DNA of 64,000 nucleotides from Rhizobium sp. BK376 (GCF_004341625.1 NZ_SLZG01000011.1:124001-188000); one strand, 5' to 3'; numbered from the stretch's first letter, positions 54,178 through 62,812 are shown. Program-made: numbers and translations. Notes: generated by a model not told the origin, from the letters alone.

Positions 54178-55728
54178 ATGACAGACAAATCCACATTCTA
54201 CATCACGACCGCCATCGCCTATCCCAACGGCAAACCGCATATCGGCCACGCCTACGAGTTGATCGCGACCGATGCGCTGGCGCGCTACCAGCGGCTCGAT
54301 GGCAAGGATGTGTTCTTCCTGACGGGCACCGACGAGCACGGCCAGAAGATGCAGCAGACCGCACGCGCGGAAGGCATTACCGCGCAGCAGCTGGCAGACC
54401 GCAATTCCGGCGAATTTCAGGCGATGGCGAAGCTGCTCAACGCTTCGAACGACGACTACATCCGCACGACGCAGGAGCGTCATCATGAGACGTCGCGGAA
54501 CATCTGGAACCTGATGGCCGACAACGGCGACATCTACAAGGACAGCTATGCCGGATGGTATTCCGTCCGTGACGAGGCCTATTACCAGGAAAACGAAACC
54601 GAGCTGCGCGCCGACGGCGTGCGCTACGGGCCGCAGGGCACGCCGGTCGAATGGGTCGAGGAGGCGAGCTATTTCTTCAAGCTCTCCGAATACCAGGAGC
54701 GGCTGCTGAAGCTTTACGAGGAGAACCCTGATTTCATCGGTCCGGCCGAGCGCCGCAACGAGGTGATCTCCTTCGTCAAGTCGGGCCTCAAGGACCTGTC
54801 GATCTCGCGCACGACCTTCGACTGGGGCATCAAGGTTCCGAATGATCCCGACCATGTCATGTATGTCTGGGTCGATGCGCTGACCAACTACATCACGGCG
54901 ACGGGCTATATCGAGGACAGGAACAATCCGCGAGCGAAATACTGGCCGGCCAACGTTCATATCATCGGCAAGGACATTATCCGCTTCCACGCGGTCTACT
55001 GGCCCGCTTTCCTGATGTCGGCAAAACTGCCGTTGCCGAAGCGCGTCTATGCCCACGGCTTCCTGCTCAACAAGGGCGAGAAGATGTCGAAGTCGCTCGG
55101 CAACGTCGTCGACCCGGTCAATCTGGTGAACCATTTCGGCCTCGACCAGGTGCGCTACTTCTTCCTGCGTGAAGTCTCTTTTGGCCAGGATGGCAGCTAC
55201 AGCGAAGAAGCAATCGCCACGCGCATCAATTCCGATCTTGCCAATGGCATCGGCAATCTCGCCAGTCGTTCGCTGTCGATGATCGTGAAGAACTGCGACG
55301 GCAAGATCCCGGAATGCGGTCCACTCACCGACGAAGACAAGGCAATGCTGGCCGCTGCGGACGCTCTGCATGCTTCGACCCGCGACGACATGGGCCAGCA
55401 GCTTATCCACCGGGCGCTGGCTTCGATCATCGCTGTCGTCTCAGAAACCGACCGCTATTTCGCCGGCCAGCAGCCCTGGGCGCTGAAGAAGACCGATGAA
55501 GCGCGCATGGGCACCGTGCTCTATGTGACGGCCGAGGTGGTGCGCCAGATCGCGATCCTGCTTCAGCCGTTCATGCCTGAATCCTCGGGCAAGCTGCTCG
55601 ATCTCGTCGGCGCAGCGGCCGACAAGCGCGACTTCGCCGCATTGGGCGAGGCGGGTCGCCTCGTGCCGGCTACACCGCTGGAAGCGCCGAAGCCGGTGTT
55701 TCCGCGCTACGTCGCTCCGGAAGCTTGA
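54178..55728 (+). CDS. metG: Methionyl-tRNA synthetase MetG
   Basis: 516 residues. It charges tRNA-Met. Class I motifs are P-H-I-G-H-A-Y (HIGH type) and K-M-S-K-S-L-G-N (KMSKS), followed by an anticodon-binding helical domain. The C-terminal tRNA-binding domain of longer MetG is absent, as in many alphaproteobacteria. ATG 54178 matches the family start; a GTG 17 codons upstream is in frame but adds non-homologous residues. It heads the metG-tatD-MBL run with short spacings. Confidence 0.95.
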   Translation: MTDKSTFYITTAIAYPNGKPHIGHAYELIATDALARYQRLDGKDVFFLTGTDEHGQKMQQTARAEGITAQQLADRNSGEFQAMAKLLNASNDDYIRTTQERHHETSRNIWNLMADNGDIYKDSYAGWYSVRDEAYYQENETELRADGVRYGPQGTPVEWVEEASYFFKLSEYQERLLKLYEENPDFIGPAERRNEVISFVKSGLKDLSISRTTFDWGIKVPNDPDHVMYVWVDALTNYITATGYIEDRNNPRAKYWPANVHIIGKDIIRFHAVYWPAFLMSAKLPLPKRVYAHGFLLNKGEKMSKSLGNVVDPVNLVNHFGLDQVRYFFLREVSFGQDGSYSEEAIATRINSDLANGIGNLASRSLSMIVKNCDGKIPECGPLTDEDKAMLAAADALHASTRDDMGQQLIHRALASIIAVVSETDRYFAGQQPWALKKTDEARMGTVLYVTAEVVRQIAILLQPFMPESSGKLLDLVGAAADKRDFAALGEAGRLVPATPLEAPKPVFPRYVAPEA

Positions 55729-55735
55729 GGCGCCG

Positions 55736-56518
55736 ATGCTGATCGATACCCATTGCCATCTGGATTTTGCCGATTTCGAAGCGGAGCGGGACGATATCGT
55801 CCAGCGCGCTCACGACGCCGGCGTCAAACAGATGGTGACGATCTCGACCCGGGTCCGCAAGCTCGATGGCCTGCTGGCGATCACGCAAAAATATCCGTCG
55901 GTCTTCTGCTCGGTCGGCACGCATCCAAACAATGCCGACGAAGAGCTGGACATTCAAACGGAAGATCTGGTGCGCCTAGCGAATGCTCATGAGAAGGTCG
56001 TCGCGATCGGCGAGGCGGGGCTGGACTATTTCTACGACACGCAGAAGCCGGAAGACCAGCAGACGGGGTTTCGCCGGCATATCGCGGCTGCGCGCGAAAC
56101 GAAGCTGCCCTTGGTCATCCATAGCCGGAGCGCCGACGAAGACATGGCCGCGATCCTGACCGAGGAGACGGGGAAGGGGGCCTTCCCCTTCATCCTGCAC
56201 TGCTTCTCGGCAGGAGAAGCCCTCGCCCGCACGGGCGTCGAGCTCGGCGGCTATATCTCGTTCTCAGGCATTCTGACTTTCCCGAAATCGGAAGAGCTGC
56301 GCGCCATCGCAAAGACGATCCCGCACGACCGGCTGCTTGTCGAAACCGACGCGCCGTATCTCGCGCCGAAGCGCTGGCGCGGCAAGCGCAACGAGCCTTC
56401 TTACGTGGTCAACACGGCGGAAGTCATGGCGGAGACGCTGGGGCTGACTTATGCCGAGATTGCCGCGATCACGACGGAAAACGCCTTCCGCTGCTTCTCC
56501 AAGATGCCGAGGATTTGA
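55736..56518 (+). CDS. TatD-family metal-dependent deoxyribonuclease
   Basis: 260 residues. Metal ligands are seen in I-D-T-H-C-H-L-D (H-x-H), the glutamate in I-G-E-A-G-L-D, and E-T-D-A-P-Y-L-A-P near the end. TatD enzymes have 3'-5' DNase activity and are widely coupled with metG. It starts seven bases after metG stops. Confidence 0.93.
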   Translation: MLIDTHCHLDFADFEAERDDIVQRAHDAGVKQMVTISTRVRKLDGLLAITQKYPSVFCSVGTHPNNADEELDIQTEDLVRLANAHEKVVAIGEAGLDYFYDTQKPEDQQTGFRRHIAAARETKLPLVIHSRSADEDMAAILTEETGKGAFPFILHCFSAGEALARTGVELGGYISFSGILTFPKSEELRAIAKTIPHDRLLVETDAPYLAPKRWRGKRNEPSYVVNTAEVMAETLGLTYAEIAAITTENAFRCFSKMPRI

Positions 56519-56522
56519 GGGC

Positions 56523-57350
56523 GTGACCTACCGGCGGCGTTTCACCATTCTCGGATGTTCGTCGTCCCCCGGCGTGCCGCGCATCAGCGGAGACTGGGGC
56601 GCCTGCGATCCCAAAAATCCAAAGAACCGGCGTACCCGCTCGGCCTTTCTTGTGGAGCAGATTGCGCCCGACGGCGGCATCACCACTGTCGTCATCGATA
56701 CCGGGCCGGATTTTCGCGAGCAGATGATCAGGGCTGGCGTCACATCCGTGGATGCCGTGCTCTATACACATCCGCATGCGGACCATATTCACGGTATCGA
56801 CGATCTGCGCGGCTATTTCCACAACACGCATCGGCGCATCCCGATCCTTGCCGACCAATATACGATGAGCCGTATTCGCGAAGCGTTCCGCTATTGCCTG
56901 GAAACGCCGCCGGGCAGCAACTATCCGCCGATCGTCGAGCCTGTCATCATCGAAAACCTGGACCAGAGTTTCGTGATAGACGGCCCGGGCGGTCCCATCC
57001 GCTTCCTCCCGCATCTGCAGCAGCACGGCGATATCCACTCGCTGGGGTTTCGGATCGGCGATGTCGCTTATTGCAGCGATATCAGTGATTTTCCGCCGGA
57101 AACTGTCGAAAAGCTTCAAAATGTCGACGTGCTGGTCATCGACGCGCTCCAATACAAATTCCATCCGAGCCATCTGTCGCTCGAGCAGTCGCTGGGCTGG
57201 ATCGAGACGCTGAAGCCGCGGCATGCGATCCTGACGCATATGCACACGCCACTTGACTACGACACCGTCATGGCCGAGACGCCCGATCATGTCGAACCGG
57301 CCTATGACCAGATGCGCTTCGAGCGCGATATCGACGGCAACGCACTCTAG
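56523..57350 (+). CDS. PhnP-like metallo-beta-lactamase-fold phosphodiesterase
   Basis: 275 residues. The N-terminal G-C-S-S-S-P-G-V-P-R and the metal motif T-H-P-H-A-D-H-I-H-G match the PhnP/cyclic ribose-phosphate phosphodiesterase branch. Further ligands are expected in G-D-I-H-S, S-D-I-S-D-F and T-H-M-H-T. A GTG start at 56523, four bases past the tatD stop with GAGG before it, is preferred because longer frames lie inside tatD. The substrate is unknown; phosphonate genes are not nearby. Confidence 0.85.
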   Translation: MTYRRRFTILGCSSSPGVPRISGDWGACDPKNPKNRRTRSAFLVEQIAPDGGITTVVIDTGPDFREQMIRAGVTSVDAVLYTHPHADHIHGIDDLRGYFHNTHRRIPILADQYTMSRIREAFRYCLETPPGSNYPPIVEPVIIENLDQSFVIDGPGGPIRFLPHLQQHGDIHSLGFRIGDVAYCSDISDFPPETVEKLQNVDVLVIDALQYKFHPSHLSLEQSLGWIETLKPRHAILTHMHTPLDYDTVMAETPDHVEPAYDQMRFERDIDGNAL

Positions 57351-57371
57351 AATCGAACCGGAGTACCTTGC

Positions 57372-57887
57372 GTGGCCCGAAATCTGATATCGGACGGAAC
57401 ACGCATCGGGATCATCGATCGCAACGGCAAGTCCGTGATTTCGGCCGCGGAATTTCAGACACGCCTCGACGTCGACGGATGGATTCGTCTCAGCAGTAGT
57501 GACTACGGCCAGCTTTCCGACTGGCAGGAAAAGCTGGTCCACTTCAATCTCGGACGGACGACAAACCAGGCCGCGCTGCGATATGCCATCGTTCCGATTA
57601 TCGAACGCGGCTGGCGCAATGCCGACGGCTCGGAGGAGCCGGCCTATGTCAGCCTGACATCCTATGCTGTCGGCATCTGCATAGACGTCGAGCAGCGCGT
57701 TGCCTTGACCGAGGTGACCGAAGATCACTTCCGGCATTCGCTTGCCGGCATCAGCGGGCGGAGAGAACTGGAGGCGGCATTGCTCATGCGATACAGGCCG
57801 ATGTTTCCGGATTTCTCAGACGGCGAGATACTGGCGCAGGGCTGTGCGATTACCACGCTGCGATTGGTTGAAAAGGTCGAAGTCTGA
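57372..57887 (+). CDS. Hypothetical conserved-looking protein
   Basis: 171 residues, soluble, no signal peptide, start GTG 57372 with GGAG nine bases upstream. Not recognised. It alternates acidic and hydrophobic residues with a central R-W-I-R-L and a C-terminal helical part. It lies 21 bases after the MBL gene, so it belongs to the housekeeping run and marks its end; the accessory region begins after it. Confidence 0.6.
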   Translation: MARNLISDGTRIGIIDRNGKSVISAAEFQTRLDVDGWIRLSSSDYGQLSDWQEKLVHFNLGRTTNQAALRYAIVPIIERGWRNADGSEEPAYVSLTSYAVGICIDVEQRVALTEVTEDHFRHSLAGISGRRELEAALLMRYRPMFPDFSDGEILAQGCAITTLRLVEKVEV

Positions 57888-57985
57888 GACCACAAAACGG
57901 TTTACGGATATCGCACAGGGCTTTGTGGGATGTGCTTTTAGTTCCAAAAACTGCCGTTTCGATTTTGTTGCTGAGTGAGTAAGTA

Positions 57986-58013
57986 AGAAAAACCGCCTGA
58001 TTGCCAGACGGTT
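57986..58013 (-). terminator. Leftward terminator between housekeeping block and XRE gene
   Basis: On the minus strand AACCGTCTG pairs with CAGGCGGTT (one A-C mismatch) around a five-base loop, followed by TTTTTCTTACTT. It is placed to end the leftward XRE transcript (58168-58416). The bases from 57888 to 58167 contain no gene I can support. Confidence 0.6.
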
Positions 58014-58167
58014 GGACCGCGTCACAATGGAGAAATGCACGTCAGCATGTTGCATTGTCGGTGTTGCGCCACAGGGCAAACGACTTCGAAAACCGTTGCG
58101 AATTTTGTGTTGCGTATCAAGATGCCTGGCGAACTGTGGGACATAAAAGCGTCTGTATCTCGCGGAC

Positions 58168-58416
58168 TTAGATGGAACCACTGTCCTTCGTGAAGAACAT
58201 ACCCCATCCTCTACTGCCTTCTGCCTCCACCAGCTCGATACCACGGTCTCGGAAAACCGATCGCACTTTCATCATCGTATCGAGCAGCACATAGTCCTGC
58301 GCTGTTTCGATATTGTAGATGGTCCGGTCAGACAGCCCAGCAAGCTCAGCCAATTCCTTTCTGGAAAGGCCAAGTGCAGTCCGAGCCGCTTTCACGATCA
58401 AATGCTGTGTCGTCAT
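58168..58416 (-). CDS. XRE/Cro-CI family helix-turn-helix regulator
   Basis: 82 residues. The helix-turn-helix reads A-R-T-A-L-G-L-S-R-K-E-L-A-E-L-A-G-L-S-D-R-T-I, followed by Y-N-I-E-T-A and a short C-terminal extension. It is divergent from the DUF6634/FtsH-like operon and separated from it by a triple operator-like repeat, so it is the likely repressor of that operon. The C-terminal part is too short to suggest a ligand domain. Confidence 0.85.
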   Translation of the reverse strand: MTTQHLIVKAARTALGLSRKELAELAGLSDRTIYNIETAQDYVLLDTMMKVRSVFRDRGIELVEAEGSRGWGMFFTKDSGSI

Positions 58417-58482
58417 TCGCAACAAATCTCACGCCAAGTGAATCCTTGCAAATCCTGCCAAGAATATTGTTGACTTGTTGCG

Positions 58483-58531
58483 TAAAAGCGGAAACAGTTT
58501 GCCTAAAAGAGGAAATGAGTTTCCGCTTTTA
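58483..58531. promoter_or_regulatory. Triple operator-like repeat of the accessory operon
   Basis: Three related 13-base units are visible: TAAAAGCGGAAAC (58483-58495), TAAAAGAGGAAAT (58504-58516), and the inverted GTTTCCGCTTTTA (58519-58531). Units one and three form a perfect inverted repeat. They sit between the divergent XRE gene and the first DUF6634-like gene, which is the expected place for an XRE operator set. A TTGACT lies just upstream at 58470-58475. Confidence 0.7.
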
Positions 58532-58595
58532 GGAATCAGCATCAGTTCGCCGATCCGGCTGTTGGTACAATCGAATCGTCTCACAGGAGATCCCA

Positions 58596-59051
58596 ATGCT
58601 GAGAATCTGCGATGGCATTCGGAACAGCCCCAAGCGCCTACTTTCCGCGTATGGCGAGATGTATCTCTCGTTGGGTCGCGATTTCCTCACCGCCGCAAAT
58701 GGAGAAGCGCGATTCGGCGATCTCGCAGGCCTCAGCGAGGTCTACGAGTGGACGTTTGTAACGAGAGCGGTCCCCGTTCTTGTTGGAAAGACAACCGTCG
58801 GCGCCCATCCCAGCATCATCCGCGATACATTGCCGATATCGGATGTTCAGCTGTTCTCCGAATCTCTAAAAATCGTACGATGCACGACCGGCTGGTACCG
58901 CCTTGCGGACCGAGTTGATCATTTACACTTCCGGGATGCGAGGCTCACGGTAGCGCCGATCTCATCTACTTTCCGCACGATTGTAGGGAATGGCAATTTC
59001 CATCCGAACGCAGTTCAGAGGGAGCGAGCGCCAGACTTCGGCGCAGGCTGA
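58596..59051 (+). CDS. DUF6634-like protein, first paralogue
   Basis: 151 residues, with CAGGAGATCCCA before ATG 58596. It shares with the gene downstream a pattern of a conserved cysteine- or valine-led strand, V-G-x-H-P near residues 68-72, a central D-x-Q-L-F, and a W-Y-R-L near 100. This matches the small DUF6634 family found in rhizobial accessory regions; function unknown. It is the first gene of the operon under the XRE operator repeat. No membrane or signal segment. Confidence 0.6.
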   Translation: MLRICDGIRNSPKRLLSAYGEMYLSLGRDFLTAANGEARFGDLAGLSEVYEWTFVTRAVPVLVGKTTVGAHPSIIRDTLPISDVQLFSESLKIVRCTTGWYRLADRVDHLHFRDARLTVAPISSTFRTIVGNGNFHPNAVQRERAPDFGAG

Positions 59052-59128
59052 TTTTCAAGGCATGGTTTGGGATCGTTTTCAGGATCCATCACAGCGGTTT
59101 TCGAATCGCAGTCGAAAAGAGGATGGAA

Positions 59129-59443
59129 ATGCGCTCTTCGGATTCATTCAAAATAGACCTGCCCCGTTTCCGTTCGGCGACCGCCGACCTTGAAGCGGTC
59201 AAGGCCGGCACCTTCGACTTCTCGAAGATCAGAAACCTGGTCACGCTAGAGAACGTCTCACTCGTGAAGCGACAGATGTTTTGTTTGGAGGGACGCGTTT
59301 ACGGCCATCCAAAGTTGACAGACGGCGATATCATCGTGACGTCGCAGCTCCTCGGCGTGTGCAACCGGGATCGGCTGTATGCGCGCACGCTCAGCCGCTG
59401 GTACTGCTTGGCGAATGATCTTGACGCGGAGATCCGGCGATGA
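59129..59443 (+). CDS. DUF6634-family protein, second paralogue
   Basis: 104 residues. The motif Y-G-H-P-K-L-T-D-G-D-I-I-V-T-S followed by A-R-T-L-S-R-W-Y-C-L is typical of DUF6634. AAGAGG lies six bases before ATG 59129; another ATG at 59123 is too close to it. Its stop overlaps the protease start by four bases (ATGA), so the two are made in fixed proportion and may interact, for example as adaptor or substrate. Function unknown. Confidence 0.75.
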   Translation: MRSSDSFKIDLPRFRSATADLEAVKAGTFDFSKIRNLVTLENVSLVKRQMFCLEGRVYGHPKLTDGDIIVTSQLLGVCNRDRLYARTLSRWYCLANDLDAEIRR

Positions 59444-61329
59444 AGCACAAGATCCGGAGACGCGTGTTCGACGAGATGATCCGCCATCCGATGCGGATGC
59501 TTGCATACTTCAGCTTGCGGGCGGCGCTCAGAAATGTCCCCGCCGTCAGATTGAATCGAAATGCCGTCATCGTCGCGGTGATGCCACCCGGTGCAAGTGT
59601 CGCAAGCTACGAGAAAGCCGCAGCGCTGCTTGTTAGAGGCGCGGACGAGCCTTTCAATGTTGACCCATTTAGGTCTTCGGTTCGGGTGCTAGACGGCGCC
59701 TCGGGAAGAAAGAGCAAGGGCTCCACGCCAGGGGAGGAGCCCGGCATTTCCGACCGCCAGACAATCTATCTGGCGCATTCGCTGGAGGCGATCGATCCTG
59801 TGTTGCGTTTTGCTGCCGATGCCATCGTCCATCTCAAGAAGCCGACAGCCGATCATTTCGTTGCGGCAAGGAAGCTGGCCCACCGCAGACCGATTTCAAA
59901 ACAGATGGCGGAGAGGATCGCGGCACTGGACATGGAAGTGATCGGCGCGGTGATCGGAAAGGGCTCGCTGAAGGATTCGGACCTTCGCGAATTCGAGGGC
60001 ATGCGGAGGAAGCCTGCCGACGGCCCCCGTTTGGGCGAACTCCCCGGTTTTGCAGCCGCAAGGGCGTGGACGGACGCGCTCGTGAAGGACGTCGGCCACT
60101 GGCGTTCAAGGACAATTCCATGGGGGGCGGTAAACCGTGGGGCCATCATCTCCGGGCCGCCGGGAACCGGGAAGACGCTCTTCGCGTCCGCTCTGGCGCG
60201 GTCATTGGGCTTCAAATTGATTGCGACGTCCGTCGGCGCCTGGCAATCGTCAGAGGGCGGTCATCTCGGTTCGATGCTGCGGGCGATGCGCGCTTCGTTT
60301 GCCGAAGCGCGGGCTGCGAACGGAGCCGTGCTCTTCATCGACGAGATCGAAGCCATCGGTGATAGGGAACGGATAGCGGGCGATTACATCTACTACGAGA
60401 CGTCGATCGTAACGCAGCTGCTCGAACTTACTGATGGGAGCTCGGACCTCGAAGGAGTCGTCATTATCGCAGCGACAAACTACCCCGAACGCGTCGATCC
60501 GGCCTTGCGCAGGTCCGGACGATTTGGAAATCACTTCAGATTTGGACTTCCATCGGGCGACGAGCGGGCCCAGATCCTGGCGCTGCATCTTGATCATCTT
60601 GTGGATGTCGATGAGATCCGGAGCATCACCGATCATCTTGACGATATAACGCAGGCCGATCTGGAATTCATCGCGCTGCAAGCCAAAAGCAATGCGCGAC
60701 ACGCGGAGCGGGCGTTGTCCATCGAGGACATTAGCGCAGCACTCCCGGCGAGGGTCGACCTTCCGGAAGAAGCACTCCTCCGCGCGTCAGCACACGAAAT
60801 CGGTCACGCTCTGATCGCACTTAACAGCGGCTATGTTTCGTCCGTCACCGCGTCGGTCCGGGAGAGCGTTCGCCAAGGGCTGTCACTCAGCTACGGGCTG
60901 GTCGAGTACGAGTGGGACGCTCCACTGATCCCAACGGAAAAATTTCTGCTGGCTAAGATTCGCGTGGCGCTCGCCGGAATGGCCGCCGAAGAAGTCTTAG
61001 TCGGAGATCGATCCGTTGGGGCGGGAGGAACCAAAGGCAGCGACTTGAACGAGGCGACTATGCTCGCTTCGCGGATGATCGAATCCTACGGATTCGGAAA
61101 GAATCTAAGGTTCATGAGGCCTGCGCGGTGGATCGACGAGTCCTATACCCCACCGCCGGAGATCTGGCCCGAGATCGATCAGATTTTGCAGAAGGAGTAC
61201 CGAAGCGCGCGCGACATGCTCGCGAAGAACCGGGAGCAAGTCGCAAAGCTTGCTGCCGAGCTCTATCTCGACAAGCGGATATTGATTGAGCGCGACAAGG
61301 TTCAGCCGACCAAATCCGCTCGACATTGA
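59440..61329 (+). CDS. Soluble FtsH-like AAA+ zinc metalloprotease
   Basis: 629 residues. An N-terminal ~195-residue domain of unknown fold replaces FtsH's membrane anchors. The AAA+ domain has Walker A G-P-P-G-T-G-K-T (239-246), Walker B V-L-F-I-D-E-I-E (297-304) and a second region of homology A-T-N-Y-P-E-R-V-D (345-353) with arginine fingers near 357-361. The M41 peptidase has zinc motif H-E-I-G-H (452-456) and a third-ligand candidate in K-G-S-D-L-N-E-A-T (D535). It should unfold and degrade proteins in the cytoplasm. Coupled to DUF6634. Most FtsH are membrane proteins, so this soluble form is unusual. Confidence 0.85.
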   Translation: MKHKIRRRVFDEMIRHPMRMLAYFSLRAALRNVPAVRLNRNAVIVAVMPPGASVASYEKAAALLVRGADEPFNVDPFRSSVRVLDGASGRKSKGSTPGEEPGISDRQTIYLAHSLEAIDPVLRFAADAIVHLKKPTADHFVAARKLAHRRPISKQMAERIAALDMEVIGAVIGKGSLKDSDLREFEGMRRKPADGPRLGELPGFAAARAWTDALVKDVGHWRSRTIPWGAVNRGAIISGPPGTGKTLFASALARSLGFKLIATSVGAWQSSEGGHLGSMLRAMRASFAEARAANGAVLFIDEIEAIGDRERIAGDYIYYETSIVTQLLELTDGSSDLEGVVIIAATNYPERVDPALRRSGRFGNHFRFGLPSGDERAQILALHLDHLVDVDEIRSITDHLDDITQADLEFIALQAKSNARHAERALSIEDISAALPARVDLPEEALLRASAHEIGHALIALNSGYVSSVTASVRESVRQGLSLSYGLVEYEWDAPLIPTEKFLLAKIRVALAGMAAEEVLVGDRSVGAGGTKGSDLNEATMLASRMIESYGFGKNLRFMRPARWIDESYTPPPEIWPEIDQILQKEYRSARDMLAKNREQVAKLAAELYLDKRILIERDKVQPTKSARH

Positions 61330-61398
61330 GAGGACGACGAGCTGCGCAAAGCAGTGCCGACGGGTGTCGGGCACTGGTGATCGACGCCGGGAGATCGG

Positions 61399-61965
61399 AT
61401 GGACCGAGTTTCGATTTTGGAATTTCAAAGGAACGTCTCCCACTGGCTGCGCAAGGCGACTGAGGGTCCTGTGGAGATCATCGGACAGGGGAAACCCTCG
61501 GCGTATCTTTTGTCGGAACAAATGTTCCGACAACTGTGGGGCAGAAGGCCGGATTCTCGGCGGAGCGAAGACGGCCTGGGAGAAGGGCAGAGCAGGACTC
61601 CCAGTCTCCCTCAAGCCGCCAACGATCCCCGACACGACCTGGCGGGCGTGTTGAGCGGCGAGCGGCTGGCGATAGCTCACCTGGTGACGCTCGAACTCGA
61701 ATTATTTGGCAGCAGCATAAGCCAGGCGTTCATTTTCGGATCCATCGTGGAAGGCAACGTCTGGACCGGTCCCGGCGTCGACCTCGTGGTCATAGGCGAG
61801 TTCGACGTGTTCGACCTTTGCGAGGCGATTGCACGTCTCGAACTTGCGCTCGGGCGCGAGATAAACCTGAATATCTATACGCCAACGGAGTGGGACGCCC
61901 TTTCCGATCACAGCTTCGTCATCAACATCTTGAACGGACGCAGGATCATGCTGATCGAGCCATAG
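61399..61965 (+). CDS. Phd/YefM-like antitoxin domain fused to a nucleotidyltransferase-fold domain
   Basis: 188 residues. Residues 1-45 match Phd/YefM DNA-binding antitoxins: L-E-F-Q-R-N-V-S-H-W-L-R-K-A and V-E-I-I-G-Q-G-K-P-S-A-Y-L-L. After a polar linker, residues ~95-186 match the small polymerase-beta-type fold (F-I-F-G-S-I-V-E-G near 111-119, then D-L-V-V-I-G), like the C-terminal domain of ArsR-nucleotidyltransferase regulators. The usual S-D-x-D metal motif reads P-G-V-D-L, so the first aspartate is lost. It could be a DNA-binding antitoxin that senses or modifies nucleotides. GGGAGA precedes the start. Confidence 0.7.
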   Translation: MDRVSILEFQRNVSHWLRKATEGPVEIIGQGKPSAYLLSEQMFRQLWGRRPDSRRSEDGLGEGQSRTPSLPQAANDPRHDLAGVLSGERLAIAHLVTLELELFGSSISQAFIFGSIVEGNVWTGPGVDLVVIGEFDVFDLCEAIARLELALGREINLNIYTPTEWDALSDHSFVINILNGRRIMLIEP

Positions 61966-62130
61966 GATCCGAGACTTCCTAACGTTGCGGCCCATATCGA
62001 GCCGCAGTCAGATGAAGATCTGCGGGCCGCACTGCTGGAAGCGGCGGACCTGATACGTACGTTGCGAGTGGTCGCGGACAGCGGCGTCGAATTCACACTG
62101 CGTGTTCTTGAGGACACCGCCAATGCCTGA
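61966..62130 (+). other. In-frame open extension after the Phd-nucleotidyltransferase stop
   Basis: After TAG 61963-61965 the same frame stays open for 54 codons to TGA 62128-62130. The frame is protein-like (H-I-E-P-Q-S-D-E-D-L-R-A-A-L-L-E-A-A-D-L-I then V-E-F-T-L-R-V-L-E-D). I see no ATG, GTG or well-placed TTG to start it alone. It may be a former C-terminus of the fusion cut off by a stop mutation, a readthrough product, or a small gene with an odd start. Confidence 0.4.
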
Positions 62131-62191
62131 CACTGTCGACGACGCGCCCACTTTGCCGGGCTCCCCGTGTCACATTCGCTGAATTGAACTC

Positions 62192-62812
62192 ATGTCAGAC
62201 GCGCTTCAGGCATTCGTTGATCGATCCTTTGACGCCGGAGCCCGCTCGGGTGGATGGGCGGTTGTCGTGCTTGACGGAGATCGGCGGCTGCACGTAGCCA
62301 GCGGGACCGGGGAGGGGCTGTCGAACAATTCATTTGAGGTGTTGGCAGCTATCCAGGCGCTCGTGTGGCTGGACGCGGCGGCGAAGGGGCGCCCGGTCAT
62401 TCTTCGCACCGACTCCTTTCATGTCGTCGAGGGCTGCCATCGTTGGCGGGCGATCTGGCGCGGCAACGGGTGGAGTCGGATAAATCCGAATCCCCGGGCC
62501 AGGCGAAGGAAGATACCTGACGCAATCCTGTGGCGGCAGCTGGACGCCCTGCTGACGCGGAACCCTGTCGTTGCGATCGAATGGTGCAAGGGCCATTCGG
62601 GCGTCCTCGGAAACGAGAGCGCTGACGCCATGGCGGCCGAGGCGCTCGCACATGCGAAGCTGCTCGCCAGCGCAGTGGAGCGGGTCGCAGACATTTGTTT
62701 GAAAACGCAGTTCGAGAAACAGATGGATCGGATTCATTTGCCCGTCGATGAGCGCCTCTGGCCTCATCCGGCCTACGTTGCGCGGTACCAGCACCGCTTT
62801 AGTTCCGTCTAA
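62192..62812 (+). CDS. Ribonuclease HI family protein
   Basis: 206 residues. The catalytic set is complete: D10 (F-V-D-R-S-F), E49 (N-N-S-F-E-V-L-A-A), D74 (L-R-T-D-S-F) and D145 (N-E-S-A-D-A-M-A), with the histidine in K-G-H-S-G. It should cut RNA in RNA-DNA hybrids. A C-terminal extension of about 50 residues is not usual. The housekeeping RNase HI lies elsewhere in such genomes, so this accessory copy probably belongs to the operon. The ribosome site is weak. Confidence 0.85.
   Translation: MSDALQAFVDRSFDAGARSGGWAVVVLDGDRRLHVASGTGEGLSNNSFEVLAAIQALVWLDAAAKGRPVILRTDSFHVVEGCHRWRAIWRGNGWSRINPNPRARRRKIPDAILWRQLDALLTRNPVVAIEWCKGHSGVLGNESADAMAAEALAHAKLLASAVERVADICLKTQFEKQMDRIHLPVDERLWPHPAYVARYQHRFSSV

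Noticed and set aside
54091..55410. Long minus-strand open frame opposite metG
   Set aside because: Shadow of metG, whose HIGH and KMSKS motifs are intact.
56469..57737. Minus-strand open frame opposite the MBL gene
   Set aside because: Antisense shadow; the plus strand has the metal-binding motif.
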